Position numbers and translations under genes: made by a program. Below, piece by piece: positions 1-8,235 of a stretch of DNA of 42,612 nt. The notes under the pieces were generated by a model. That model saw nothing but the letters and a program-made list of their open reading frames with translations, ran no database searches and was not told where the DNA came from. Position 1 is the first letter of the stretch, and every line of letters starts with the position of its first letter. Source of the DNA: Streptomyces sp. CBMA156 (GTDB lineage Bacteria > Actinomycetota > Actinomycetes > Streptomycetales > Streptomycetaceae); the NCBI RefSeq assembly GCF_014596515.1, contig NZ_MSJQ01000387.1, forward strand, positions 1 to 42,612, given 5' to 3'.

Positions 1-1
1 G

Positions 2-400
2 GTCCTGGCCGCCGCGGAACTTCTGCTGGCCGGCGAGGTCGCGAGCGCGCAGGCCCGGGCCGACGCGCGCACAGCCGATGCCGGCCTGGCCGTGGTCGCA
101 CTCCAGGCGAAGGCCGCGCTCACCGGGGTCGAGCGCGTGCTCGGCGCCGGCGACGTGGTCAACCGGCGCCTCACCGCGCTGGGCAAGCGTCAGGACGAGC
201 TGGCGGAGAACCAGAAGCGTGTCGAGGCGAAACTGGACGATGCGGTCGCCAAGCTCGCCGCCCGCCGGCGGGACAGGGCCGCACTGCCCGCTTCGGCCGG
301 GCCCGCGCCGGGCCGCGCCCCGATCCCGCCCGGCCAGAGGCCCTGGGCACTGCCGCAGCCGGCCACAAACCCCGCGTCCCGGCCGGAGCCGCGGCCATGA
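2..400 (+). CDS. Coiled-coil protein, C-terminal part
   Basis: The reading frame is open from the first bases, so the true start lies upstream of the window. The visible 132 residues begin with an Ala/Glu/Leu-rich helix (GEVASAQARADARTADAGLA), continue as a charged helix with coiled-coil character (QDELAENQKRVEAKLDD), and end in a Pro-rich tail containing PIPPGQRPW. The next gene ends with the closely similar PIPPEVRPW, so the two are probably diverged tandem paralogues. Its stop overlaps the next start as ATGA, indicating translational coupling. I recognise no enzymatic motif. A role alongside the neighbouring HTH protein is inference. Confidence 0.75.
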   Translation, partial: VLAAAELLLAGEVASAQARADARTADAGLAVVALQAKAALTGVERVLGAGDVVNRRLTALGKRQDELAENQKRVEAKLDDAVAKLAARRRDRAALPASAGPAPGRAPIPPGQRPWALPQPATNPASRPEPRP

Positions 401-1485
401 CGGACACCTCCCCGGTGCGCGGCTGGCCGTGCCCCACGTGCGGACACCGCATTCGCCTGACCCAGCGCGAACACGGCGTGCTGATGTGCACCGTCAGCGG
501 CGCCACCGCCCCCCGGACGGCCGAACTGCTCCGGCTGAGCCTGCCGGTCGTGGAGGCCGCCCTGCGGAGCCTGAGGGCCAAGACCGGAGCCCGCAACACC
601 TGCCACCTCATCAGCCACTGCGTCGGCGCCGGCCTCATCCCGAAGGACGTGCCGGCGCCCGAGCCCGGCCCGGTCACGGCCCGTCAGCGCACCGTGGTCG
701 CCATGCTGGCCGAGGGCCTGACCGCCCGGGAAGCCGCCACGGCCATCGGAGCCCTGGGCGTGGAGATCACCGAGAACCTGGTGTTCGTCGAACAGAAGGC
801 CGTCCGCCATCATCTCCAAGTACCCACTGTCCCGGCAGCCCTCGCCCTGCTGTACCACCTCGGCGAACTGCCACGTCGGCACCCCTGCGCGCAGCCGGCC
901 TGTGTCCGCGAGCGCCTGAAACGCGAGCAGGACCCCGACAAGGGCAGCGGCACCGCCGAGGACGTGCTGTGGGCGGCCACCGTCGCCGAAGTCGCCCGCC
1001 GGCGCCTGGAGATCCACCGGGCCCGCGACCAACTGGCCACCACCGCCGGCCTGTTCACCGACGCCCTGGCCGAACTCGACGAGGCGCAGCACCAGGCCGG
1101 CCAGGCCCTGGAGGAGGTGAAATCACTTCGGGGCAGGGCGGTGGCGAACGCGGCCGGCGTCTGGGCGGTGGCCGACGATCTCGGTGAGGTCCGCCGCCAG
1201 AGCGCCGCCGCCCTGGCCGAGGTCGCACAGCTGCGCCGGGAGACCGCCGCTGCCCGCGCCGAACTGGAGCGCAACCGCGTCGAACTCACGCTTGACCGGG
1301 CCGAGTTGGCGAAGGAGCGAGGGATGCTCGCGCGCAGCTGGCTGGAGCTGGTCGCGGCTCGCGAGCAGGCCCGAGCGGCACTGCCCGAACCCGATCCCGA
1401 AGACGCCGCCGGGCGGCCGCCGGCGCGCCTGCCGATTCCCCCCGAGGTACGGCCGTGGCACACCCGCAGCCCGTCCACTCCCTGA
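397..1485 (+). CDS. Double LuxR-like HTH protein with long coiled coil
   Basis: A 362-residue protein. Residues 1-25 hold a lone CPTCGH knuckle. Residues about 23-80 resemble a GerE/LuxR C-terminal helix-turn-helix (LTQREHGVLM, then SGATAPRTAELLRLSLPVVE and LRAKTGARN). A second, more diverged copy follows at about 91-150 (VTARQRTVVAMLAEGLTARE). From about 195 to 335 the protein is a long charged coiled coil (LAEVAQLRRETAAARAELER). It ends in the PIPPEVRPW tail shared with the preceding gene. The start is fixed by the ATGA overlap. LuxR-type HTHs normally bind DNA as dimers. Two in one chain plus a coiled coil suggests a DNA-binding scaffold rather than a classical two-component regulator, which is inference. 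Confidence 0.7.
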   Translation: MTDTSPVRGWPCPTCGHRIRLTQREHGVLMCTVSGATAPRTAELLRLSLPVVEAALRSLRAKTGARNTCHLISHCVGAGLIPKDVPAPEPGPVTARQRTVVAMLAEGLTAREAATAIGALGVEITENLVFVEQKAVRHHLQVPTVPAALALLYHLGELPRRHPCAQPACVRERLKREQDPDKGSGTAEDVLWAATVAEVARRRLEIHRARDQLATTAGLFTDALAELDEAQHQAGQALEEVKSLRGRAVANAAGVWAVADDLGEVRRQSAAALAEVAQLRRETAAARAELERNRVELTLDRAELAKERGMLARSWLELVAAREQARAALPEPDPEDAAGRPPARLPIPPEVRPWHTRSPSTP

Positions 1486-1503
1486 CCGACCGAGGACACC
1501 ACC

Positions 1504-2748
1504 ATGCCCGCACCCGTGCCCCACTGCCTTGCCGATGTCCACTGCCTGCCGGTCGCCGGCCTGGCCGCCCTGGACCCCGGTACCGTCGCCGACCCCGGAC
1601 AGCTGGTCTCCGATGCCTGGCTCGCCCCCGTCACCGACCTGGCCCGGAGCCTGCTCGACTCCGCCCCCGGCGAGTTCGCGACGACCTCCTACACGGCGGC
1701 CGGCCACACCACGCTCCTGCTCGCCACACCTGCCGACGGCCACCCGGCCTGGTACCTGCGCCTGCCCGACGGCACCCCCACCGACCCGAGGCCCGCCACG
1801 CGGCCCACCGCGGTCCTCCCCCTGACCGGCGCCCTGGACCTGGCCCTCTACCGCGACCGCGACGACGTCCAAGGCGACCGGCCCCAGTACCTGCGCGCCC
1901 TGAACCCCGGCCAGCTGTGCCTCCTCCACCGCGGCGCCACCGTCCGGTTCACCGGCGCCGAGGACGGCGTCCAGCTCATCCCCACCCAGCTGCCGCTCGA
2001 CGACGCAGACCCGGTGCCGCTGACGCGCGAGGCCTACCGGGCCGCCGTCGAGGCCGCCCGGGCCCGCCTCGCCGACCCCGCCCCCAACGCCGCGGCCACC
2101 CCCGGGGCCTGGCCGAGCGAGATCCCCGACCTGCGTACGGCCGGCCTGTCGCAGATCCACGCCCAGGCCGGCGCCCTGCACCGCCTCGCCGCCGCGCGCG
2201 ACCTGCTGACCTACCTGGCGCACACCGCCGTCATGGACCCCGAACGGTACGAGGCCTCCCGCGCCACCCTGTTCCTGGACCGTCTCGTCCTGTCCAGGGT
2301 CGACGAATGCGGCTTCGAGATCCGCCTCAACACCGACTTCCGCCCCGACGGCCAGCGGCTCCCGCACAGCCACGCCTACCCCTTCGCCGCCCGAGTTCTG
2401 GCCGGCGGCCACCTCCACACCGTCCACCTGCCTACCGACACAGGCGAGGGCCCCTTCACCTCCACCGACACGCTCCCGGCCGTCACCACCACCGAACTGC
2501 CCGGCAGCACCTACACCCTCGCCCCCACCCTCGTGCACCGCTCCGTGATGCTGCCCGGCACCACCACCCTGATGCTGCGCGGCCCCCACGCCGCCACCGA
2601 CCTGATCCCGCCCGCCTCCCACTGGCCCGCGCCCGTCGACGGCGACGCACCCGTGCACTCCCGCCGCCTGACCGACACCGAACACCGCCGGCTGATCGCC
2701 GGCCTCACAGCCGCCGGCGTGATCGACCACCTGCCGACCTTCCGCTGA
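1504..2748 (+). CDS. Cupin-like hypothetical protein
   Basis: A 414-residue soluble protein with no signal peptide. Near residues 288-307 it has clustered histidines, HSHAYPFAARVLAGG followed by HLHTVHLP, resembling cupin motif 1 where two histidines bind a metal. A later stretch (YTLAPTLVHRSVMLPG) fits cupin motif 2. The N-terminal 200 residues contain beta-rich segments (TTSYTAAGHTTLLLATPADG, AWYLRLPDGTP) that I cannot assign. The ATG follows a GAGG-like site 18 bases after the preceding stop, consistent with one transcript. Metal binding is inferred from the motif and the substrate is unknown. Cysteine-dioxygenase-like cupins are one possible relative. Confidence 0.65.
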   Translation: MPAPVPHCLADVHCLPVAGLAALDPGTVADPGQLVSDAWLAPVTDLARSLLDSAPGEFATTSYTAAGHTTLLLATPADGHPAWYLRLPDGTPTDPRPATRPTAVLPLTGALDLALYRDRDDVQGDRPQYLRALNPGQLCLLHRGATVRFTGAEDGVQLIPTQLPLDDADPVPLTREAYRAAVEAARARLADPAPNAAATPGAWPSEIPDLRTAGLSQIHAQAGALHRLAAARDLLTYLAHTAVMDPERYEASRATLFLDRLVLSRVDECGFEIRLNTDFRPDGQRLPHSHAYPFAARVLAGGHLHTVHLPTDTGEGPFTSTDTLPAVTTTELPGSTYTLAPTLVHRSVMLPGTTTLMLRGPHAATDLIPPASHWPAPVDGDAPVHSRRLTDTEHRRLIAGLTAAGVIDHLPTFR

Positions 2749-2769
2749 CCATCACCAGAGACCACCACC

Positions 2770-3414
2770 ATGCCGCAGCTGCTCACCGACCACGACCGGC
2801 CGGTCCCGTACATCACCGCCTGGACTCACGAGACCCCCAACTCCCGCTCACTCGAAGTACGCCACGCCCCCAAGGGCCCCTTCCTGCGCTACACGGACGA
2901 GGGCCCCGGAGACCGCGACTGGCGCGGCATCCTGCTCATTCGCCAGCCCCTCGCCCGCGGGAAAGGCCGACCCGACTACGAGGCGGTCCACGCCCGGCGT
3001 CAGATGCTGTGCATGCGCAACATGCTCTGCCAGGTCTGCGGACACCCCGTCGAGGAAGCCGAAGGAGCCGAGGACGGCTCGTTCCTCTTCGTACTGCCCG
3101 GCGACCGGACCATCACCGACGGCTACCGCACCACCTCGCCACCCCTGTGCGGCGACGAGTGCCGCCGGCGCTCCCTCACCCACTGCCCCCACCTGCGCCG
3201 CGCCCACACCACCGTGCGCGCCCGGTACGCGCTGCCATGGGGCGTGGCCGGCATCGTCCACGACCCCCACACCCTGGCCGAACGCTCCGAGGCCCTCGTC
3301 CACGTGCCGCACGACGACGACCTCCTGGCCCTGACGGTCGCCTACCGCTGCGTCGTCGCGCTCGCCGGCATCACCGACCTCACCACCACCCCGGACGGCC
3401 ACCGACCGACCTGA
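2770..3414 (+). CDS. Hypothetical protein with cysteine pairs
   Basis: A 214-residue protein of no family I recognise. Its middle carries cysteines that could form a zinc site: CMRNMLCQVCGHPVEEAEG, then PLCGDECRRRSLTHCPH about 50 residues later. The C-terminal part is plain alpha/beta (EALVHVPHDDDLLALTVAYR). It starts 21 bases after the preceding gene and shares that gene's CACCACC-ATG start context, so it probably belongs to the same transcript. The zinc site is inference from cysteine spacing only. Confidence 0.7.
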   Translation: MPQLLTDHDRPVPYITAWTHETPNSRSLEVRHAPKGPFLRYTDEGPGDRDWRGILLIRQPLARGKGRPDYEAVHARRQMLCMRNMLCQVCGHPVEEAEGAEDGSFLFVLPGDRTITDGYRTTSPPLCGDECRRRSLTHCPHLRRAHTTVRARYALPWGVAGIVHDPHTLAERSEALVHVPHDDDLLALTVAYRCVVALAGITDLTTTPDGHRPT

Positions 3415-3481
3415 GCATCCTGGCCGCCCACCCCGCCGACTTCCCGCCGCATCCTGTCCACCGACACACACCAGAAAGACC

Positions 3482-3658
3482 ATGACCACCACCACCACTT
3501 TCGAAATCCTGAACGGCGCCGGCCCCGAAAGGGACCGGCTCGCCGACAGCCTGAACGACGCACTCCTCGCCGCAGCGCCCGCGAAGCGCCGGCAGGCCGG
3601 GGCCGGGCAGCGCTCCGGGCTCGCCCGCCGTGTGTGGCCAACCGACAGAATCCGGTGA
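3482..3658 (+). CDS. Small hypothetical ORF, possibly truncated
   Basis: A 58-codon ORF preceded by AGAAAG six bases before the ATG and in the same orientation and spacing as the genes before it. The first 30 codons (MTTTTTFEILNGAGPERDR) have normal actinobacterial codon bias. The last eight codons (VWPTDRIR) run into less biased sequence and stop. This looks like the 5' end of a longer gene cut off at the junction before the Trypco1 locus. An intact small protein is the alternative. Confidence 0.45.
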   Translation: MTTTTTFEILNGAGPERDRLADSLNDALLAAAPAKRRQAGAGQRSGLARRVWPTDRIR

Positions 3659-3889
3659 CCTTGGGTTTCGTTCAGGGTTCAGCGGCTCCCTTCCCCGTGG
3701 CTTGGAGATCGTTTCCCAGGCCGGTGTTCACGGGTGGCCCTGACCTGGCTGTCGTGCGGCTGTGCGGGCGGCCTGCCATGATGCCCCAATCATCCCTATC
3801 TGTTGGGTAGTTCACGGTTTCGCTGTGCGCCGGTGCGCGTACTACGGTGTCGCCGTTGCCGTCGTGGGGCGGCACGTGGGGAGGGCGAT

Positions 3890-4264
3890 ATGGGACAGCA
3901 ATTGGCGCGGGTGCCGTTGGACGGCGGGGGTTCGGTCCTTGTCGAGGCGGAGGACCTCGCGGCGGGGCCGGTGAAGGCGGGCCGGGTCGGGGACGCGGTG
4001 CGGGAGCTTCCGGAGAGTCTGGGAACAGCCCTGGAGCCGGTGACCGGCCTGGCGTGCACGGTACTGGCGCGGCTGCGGGAGGCTGGGCCGGACGAGGTGG
4101 AGGTGGAGTTCGGGGTCGACCTCTCCGCCGCGGCCGGGGTGGTGATCACGAAGACCGCCGCCAAGTGCCATCTGACGGTGCGCGTGACCTGGCGCAAGGA
4201 CGAGACCGACACCGGTGAGGCTGGGGCCGAAGGTCCCGAGGCCGACGACGAGCCGGCGGCCTGA
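3890..4264 (+). CDS. Trypsin-co-occurring domain 1 (Trypco1) protein
   Basis: A 124-residue protein read from the ATG after GGGAGGGCG (3880-3888), a strong ribosome binding site. An upstream in-frame start at 3803 lacks one. The N-terminal segment LARVPLDGGGSVLVEAED, the central RVGDAVRELPESLG and the beta strands VEVEFGVDLSAAAG and HLTVRVTWRKD match the small CU044_2847/Trypco1 family. That family is encoded next to trypsin-like peptidases in actinobacteria, exactly as here, with the protease-STAND gene starting four bases after its stop. These pairs are predicted conflict or stress-response modules. The small partner may be the protease's substrate or adaptor, which is inference. The 230 bases upstream hold no convincing gene and probably the operon's promoter. 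Confidence 0.8.
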   Translation: MGQQLARVPLDGGGSVLVEAEDLAAGPVKAGRVGDAVRELPESLGTALEPVTGLACTVLARLREAGPDEVEVEFGVDLSAAAGVVITKTAAKCHLTVRVTWRKDETDTGEAGAEGPEADDEPAA

Positions 4265-4268
4265 CCGG

Positions 4269-6689
4269 ATGACGACGGGACAGGGGACCTTACGGGCCGG
4301 TGCGGGCGACCGCCTGCCAACTGCTGTTGCGCAGGTCCGTGACGGGGACGGGCTGGTGGTGGGGGCGGGCTTCCTGGTCTCCAACGGCCTGGTGGTGACG
4401 TGCGCACACGTGTTGTTGGACGGCGGTTACGGCCCCGGTTCGACGGTCATGCTGGCCTTCCCGCACGCACCCGGCGCCCCGGTGGTCACCGGCCGGGTGC
4501 TGGAGGACGCCTGGCGCGAGCCGCACGAGCAGGACGTCGCGCTGGTGCGGCTGGAGCGCGCGGTGAGGGTGGCGCCCGTGTTGCTTGGCTCCGCGACGGG
4601 CGCGCTCGGGCACCGGGTGCGCTCGTTCGGATTCCCCGTGCAGGCGCCGCCGGGCGGACACTTCGGGTTCGCCACGGCCGGCGGAGTCCTGCCCGCCGGC
4701 GACGAAGTCGGTGAGCTGCTGCAGCTGACCGGGGCTAACGACCTGACCCAGGGGTTCAGCGGCGGCCCGGTTATGGACGAAGTGACCGGTCTGGTGGTGG
4801 GGATGCTCACCGCGATCACCGCCTTCGATGGCCACCACCGGGGCCAGGGCATCGCTTACGTCACCCCCGCCTCCGTCCTGCACGAGGCGTGGTCCTGGCT
4901 GGACGAGGCGGACAAGCCGGATGAGCTGGACGTGTCGCCCTACCGGGCGCTGGAGCCGTTCACCGCCGAGCACGCACGCTGGTTCCACGGCCGCGAGGAC
5001 GCTGCCGACCGGGTCCTCACGGGACTGAGGGGCGGGCGGCGGGTGGTGCTGCTCCTGGGCCCGTCAGGCTCCGGGAAGTCCTCCCTCGTCCAGGCCGGGG
5101 TCCTGCCCGCACTGGCCGCGGGGCGGCTGCCTGGCAGCGACCGCTGGCGGCAGGTGCTCACGCGGCCGGGCCCGGACTTGCCGGGCGCCCTCACCCGCGC
5201 GGGCCTGCCCGGGGGCGAGCCCGGGGACACCGGGGTGGACGCCACCGACGGTGTGGCCGATGCGCCCCCTGCTCCCCGTAGCGTGCTGGTTGTCGACCAG
5301 TTCGAGGAACTCCTCGCCCCGTCCGAAGGGCCCGCAGCCCTGGGGGCGCTGGCCCGGATCACCGCCGCGATCGGCTCCGACGCCCCGCTCAGCGTGGTCC
5401 TCGTGATGCGCGACGACTTCTACTCCCGCCTGTCCGCACTCGCCCCGGACCTGCTGGACACCGCCCAGCGGGCCAATGGTGTCCTCAACGTCCCGGCCAC
5501 CCTGAGCGCGGCGGACCTCGACGCGATCGTCACCGGCCCCGCCCGCGACCTGGACACGGCCTTCGACCCGGGCCTCGCGGAGCAGATCATCGCTGACGTC
5601 CTGAAGCTGAACCCCCGAACCGACGGCGCCAGCGCGCCCGTCACCGTGCTTCCCCTGCTCGAAGTCGCCCTCACCCGACTGTGGGAGCGCCGCCTGGAGC
5701 ACGACGGCCGCCTCACCCACGACGCCTACCAGCACATCGGCGCCGTCACCGGCGCCCTCACCGAGTGGTGCGAAACAGCACTGCGCGAACTCGGCCCCCG
5801 GCGACGGGACATCGCCCGCAAAATCCTCACCGCCCTGGTCCGCCCCGCCGACCCCTCCCTGAACATCCCGGCCGCGCGCCAGCAGCTCCCGATCAGCGAA
5901 CTGCGCCAGCTGGCCGCCGACGACGACACCCCCGACGTGCTGCGAGCCGTGGACCAGGTCCTGGCGGTCCTCTCCCGACACCGCATCGTCACCACTCACC
6001 GGGTCCACGACGAGGCACGGCCGCAGGAAGCAGAAGGAACCGCAGTGGCCGAACTGGTCCACGACGCGCTCATCCACGACTGGGACACCCTGCGCGAATG
6101 GGTCGAGCAGGACCTGCGCTTCCACGACTGGCTCCGCCGCGCCCGCGACCAGTACAGCCGCTGGCAGAAGCACCGCGACCCCCAGGACCTGCCCACCGGC
6201 ACCCTCCTCGCCGAAGGCACCGACCTCGCGAGCCACCACCCGCTGTCCACCGACCTCGACGACTTCCTCACCGCCGGACGCCAACGCCAGCAGGCCGCCG
6301 CCCGAATCAGCCGGCGTCTCAACGTGGTCCTGGCCACCGCTCTCATCCTCGCTCTCGCGCTGATTGCCTCGGGGTTCTTGTCTTGGCAGCGGCAGGCGGC
6401 GCTTACTTCCACACAGGCCGCGCTGCTCGCCGCACAGTCCTACCGCCTCGCTTCCCAGTCCGCTTCCCTGATGGACACCGACCCCGATCTCGCTGCCCTC
6501 CTCGCGGTCGCCGCCTACCGCATCAGCCCCACAGCGGAGGCCGCCGCCGCCCTCCGCAATGGTGCGCGCATCGACGCCACACCGGATGCCGCGATTAGCG
6601 CGATCTGTAAGGCCGTCGCCCGCGACCTCACAATCGAGGAGAAATACAAATACCTAACCGTGTCCTTCGAGCCGGTCTGCCGCCCATGA
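4269..6689 (+). CDS. Trypsin-like protease / nSTAND1 NTPase, WD40-less
   Basis: An 806-residue protein. Residues 1-210 are a trypsin-like serine protease with an intact triad: H47 in VTCAHV, D89 in EQDVALV, S164 in QGFSGGPV. Residues about 223-640 are an nSTAND1 NTPase with Walker A GPSGSGKSS (264-272) and Walker B VLVVDQFEE (339-347). A single membrane helix spans about 684-706, followed by the usual YRLASQSASLMDTDPDLAAL segment. Full-length relatives then carry many WD40 repeats and end in a short ICRAVGRDLT-type tail. Here the repeats are absent, and the tail (ICKAVARDLTIEEKYKYL) follows about 20 residues after AAAALRNG. The chosen ATG lies four bases after the Trypco1 stop. The family is a predicted immune or stress effector. 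Loss of the WD40 sensor may make it inert or constitutive. Confidence 0.85.
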   Translation: MTTGQGTLRAGAGDRLPTAVAQVRDGDGLVVGAGFLVSNGLVVTCAHVLLDGGYGPGSTVMLAFPHAPGAPVVTGRVLEDAWREPHEQDVALVRLERAVRVAPVLLGSATGALGHRVRSFGFPVQAPPGGHFGFATAGGVLPAGDEVGELLQLTGANDLTQGFSGGPVMDEVTGLVVGMLTAITAFDGHHRGQGIAYVTPASVLHEAWSWLDEADKPDELDVSPYRALEPFTAEHARWFHGREDAADRVLTGLRGGRRVVLLLGPSGSGKSSLVQAGVLPALAAGRLPGSDRWRQVLTRPGPDLPGALTRAGLPGGEPGDTGVDATDGVADAPPAPRSVLVVDQFEELLAPSEGPAALGALARITAAIGSDAPLSVVLVMRDDFYSRLSALAPDLLDTAQRANGVLNVPATLSAADLDAIVTGPARDLDTAFDPGLAEQIIADVLKLNPRTDGASAPVTVLPLLEVALTRLWERRLEHDGRLTHDAYQHIGAVTGALTEWCETALRELGPRRRDIARKILTALVRPADPSLNIPAARQQLPISELRQLAADDDTPDVLRAVDQVLAVLSRHRIVTTHRVHDEARPQEAEGTAVAELVHDALIHDWDTLREWVEQDLRFHDWLRRARDQYSRWQKHRDPQDLPTGTLLAEGTDLASHHPLSTDLDDFLTAGRQRQQAAARISRRLNVVLATALILALALIASGFLSWQRQAALTSTQAALLAAQSYRLASQSASLMDTDPDLAALLAVAAYRISPTAEAAAALRNGARIDATPDAAISAICKAVARDLTIEEKYKYLTVSFEPVCRP

Positions 6690-6886
6690 ACCGTCCGCCC
6701 GACGACAGCCCACCCACGCGCCCCACCTCCGGCCACCCGCCGGAGCTGATCATCCGGTCCCCCGCTCCCGCAGAGCACCAAGCACTGCAACACACCCCAC
6801 CTTCCGAACCCGGCCTGACCAGCCGCACGCCACCGGCCGACACAACCAGGAGGGTCGGCGCTGACGCATGCTCGGGCAGCAAATAG
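6686..6886 (+). CDS. Small Pro-rich ORF overlapping protease-STAND stop
   Basis: A 66-codon ORF whose ATG overlaps the preceding stop as ATGA. The product is rich in Pro, Ser and Thr (PPDDSPPTRPTSGHPPELII) with no recognisable domain. The overlap argues for translational coupling. The composition argues for a chance frame or a displaced fragment of the missing WD40 region's downstream sequence. No homologue family comes to mind. Confidence 0.3.
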   Translation: MNRPPDDSPPTRPTSGHPPELIIRSPAPAEHQALQHTPPSEPGLTSRTPPADTTRRVGADACSGSK

Positions 6887-6974
6887 CTGGTCAAGCCGCC
6901 AAACTGTCGGATCGGCCAGCTGCATTGGGTCGGATGACCTGTGTTCCCGGTGGTGGCCCGGTGAGCGCCGTCAC

Positions 6975-7276
6975 CGGTGTGGCTTTGTTCACGACTCGTG
7001 AAGTCAGATGTTCGCGGGTTTGGGAGGCGCTCGCAGACCGGACGACTCGATGTTCACGAGAACGGGAGTCACCCGTCGGCGCTCGGCAACGGCGCGGTGG
7101 TGGCTGCCACATGCGCCCGTGGCCAGCGCTTTTGTCCTGTGCCCCGAGCGGGCGGTAGTCGGCGTCCTACCGGTTACCGGCGAGGTGCTGCCGGTTCTCG
7201 TGAGCATCCGGTTCAGGTGCTGCCTCCCGAACTGCTGTCGAAACGCTGCTCTGCGACGTGAACAGAGCCACCGGTG
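6975..7276. repeat. 302-bp direct repeat, copy A
   Basis: This segment recurs at 28161-28462 in the same orientation with seven substitutions and no indels by direct alignment (about 98% identical), 21 kb away. Copy A ends six codons inside the helicase-like gene, so it comprises that gene's whole upstream region plus its GTG start. It contains three copies of a TTCACGA/TCGTGAA-type motif and a small hairpin (CGGTAG, loop, CTACCG near 7157-7176). It has no convincing ORF of its own. It could be a regulatory leader, a structured RNA or a short mobile sequence. Confidence 0.9.
6988..7205. promoter_or_regulatory. Three TTCACGA-type operator-like motifs
   Basis: Within the repeat, 6988-7002 is the near-perfect palindrome TTCACGACTCGTGAA (7-bp arms, one-base centre). 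GTTCACGAGAAC at 7052-7063 and GGTTCTCGTGAGC at 7193-7205 are further occurrences of the same half-sites. All three are identical in the second copy (28174-28188, 28238-28249, 28379-28391). Repeated dyads upstream of a start codon suggest a repressor or activator site, perhaps autoregulatory. The binding protein is unknown. Confidence 0.5.
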
Positions 7277-8136
7277 CGGCCGTCCCGCCGCCGATGTGGC
7301 CCCAGCAGGTCCAGGCCGTCGATGCGGCGTGCGCGACTCTGGCCGAGCACGATGCCGCCTCCTTGGTGATCACCTGCGGAGGCGGGAAGACCCGGGTCGG
7401 CGCCGAGACCGCCGTTCGCATTATCGAACTCATCGAGGACCTGACCGCCAACCGCGCCGAGTTCGGCCACACCGACGTTCCGTTCGACTACGTCAACCCG
7501 GCCGGACGGCCCCTCGGCAAACACGTCAGCTACCGCCGCAAGCGCTACGACCAGCTCCCGGCCGAACGGCAGAAGCAGTTGGCCTCGCTCGGATTCGTCA
7601 CCTGTGTCAAAGACGCGGCCTGGGATACGTTCATCGCCGACCTCACCGTCTACCGAACGGAGTTCGGGCACCTCGACGTGCCCACCAACTACGTCAACGC
7701 CGCCGGGCGCCGTCTCGGCCAGAAGGCAGCCAGGCACCGCGGGAACCAGTGGGACACAATCCCCGAGAAGCGGCAGAAGCTGCTGACCACGCTGGGATTC
7801 GCACACACACAGGTCGAGGCGCGGTGGTCCCGCCTGGCAGCCGCCTGGGCCGCCTACACCAAGGAGACCGGCACCAGCGAGGTACCCGACCGTCATGTCA
7901 CCGTCGACGGCCTGGCGCTGGGCTGCTGGCGGCAGCGGCAGCTGGAGCGCCTTCGCGCAGGAAAGCTACCGTCCCACCTGACACCCGACCGCCTGCGCTC
8001 ACCCCGGAGCCCGCCGCGCCCAACCCGGCAGGCGGGCCGGCGCGGGACACAGCAGAGGCCCCCTGACCCCGCCTGTAGACGAACCACAGCCCCCGAACCG
8101 GCCACCCAAGCCGCAGCGGCAGTTCTTGCCGACTGA
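7258..8136 (+). CDS. Helicase-associated-domain protein lacking motor core
   Basis: A 292-residue product starting at GTG, with no Shine-Dalgarno site visible. Residues 1-48 match the beginning of a superfamily 2 helicase: a Q-motif-like MWPQQVQAVDAACATL and a Walker A-like ITCGGGKTRVGAETA. Instead of motifs Ia to VI (several hundred residues), the chain passes straight into helicase-associated (HA) repeats: EFGHTDVPFDYVNPAGRPLG, then EFGHLDVPTNYVNAAGRRLG, then a weaker third unit. The last 55 residues are low-complexity and may be out of frame. This looks like an in-frame internal deletion that removed the ATPase core. HA repeats are thought to bind nucleic acid, so a DNA-binding remnant is possible. 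Confidence 0.75.
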   Translation: MNRATGAAVPPPMWPQQVQAVDAACATLAEHDAASLVITCGGGKTRVGAETAVRIIELIEDLTANRAEFGHTDVPFDYVNPAGRPLGKHVSYRRKRYDQLPAERQKQLASLGFVTCVKDAAWDTFIADLTVYRTEFGHLDVPTNYVNAAGRRLGQKAARHRGNQWDTIPEKRQKLLTTLGFAHTQVEARWSRLAAAWAAYTKETGTSEVPDRHVTVDGLALGCWRQRQLERLRAGKLPSHLTPDRLRSPRSPPRPTRQAGRRGTQQRPPDPACRRTTAPEPATQAAAAVLAD

Positions 8137-8235
8137 CACCGGTGACGCAGGCGACAGGGCCGTGCCCGGAGCCTGCTGCGGGCGCGGCCCTGTGTGACGA
8201 GCAGGTTCTCCGGCCTGGACCGGGCCTGGTGTTGC

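Noticed and set aside
1123..2730. Long minus-strand ORF (535 codons)
   Set aside because: Gly/Val/Gln-rich composition is typical of the antisense of high-GC3 genes; the plus-strand cupin-like gene has proper start signals and bias.
3672..3875. Minus-strand 67-codon ORF upstream of the Trypco1 gene
   Set aside because: Bias is weak and it overlaps the likely promoter and ribosome binding site of the Trypco1 operon.
7004..7207. Minus-strand ORF present in both copies of the 302-bp repeat
   Set aside because: It is conserved only because the DNA is; substitutions between copies change amino acids (for example Ser/Leu and Ala/Val) and there is no ribosome binding site.
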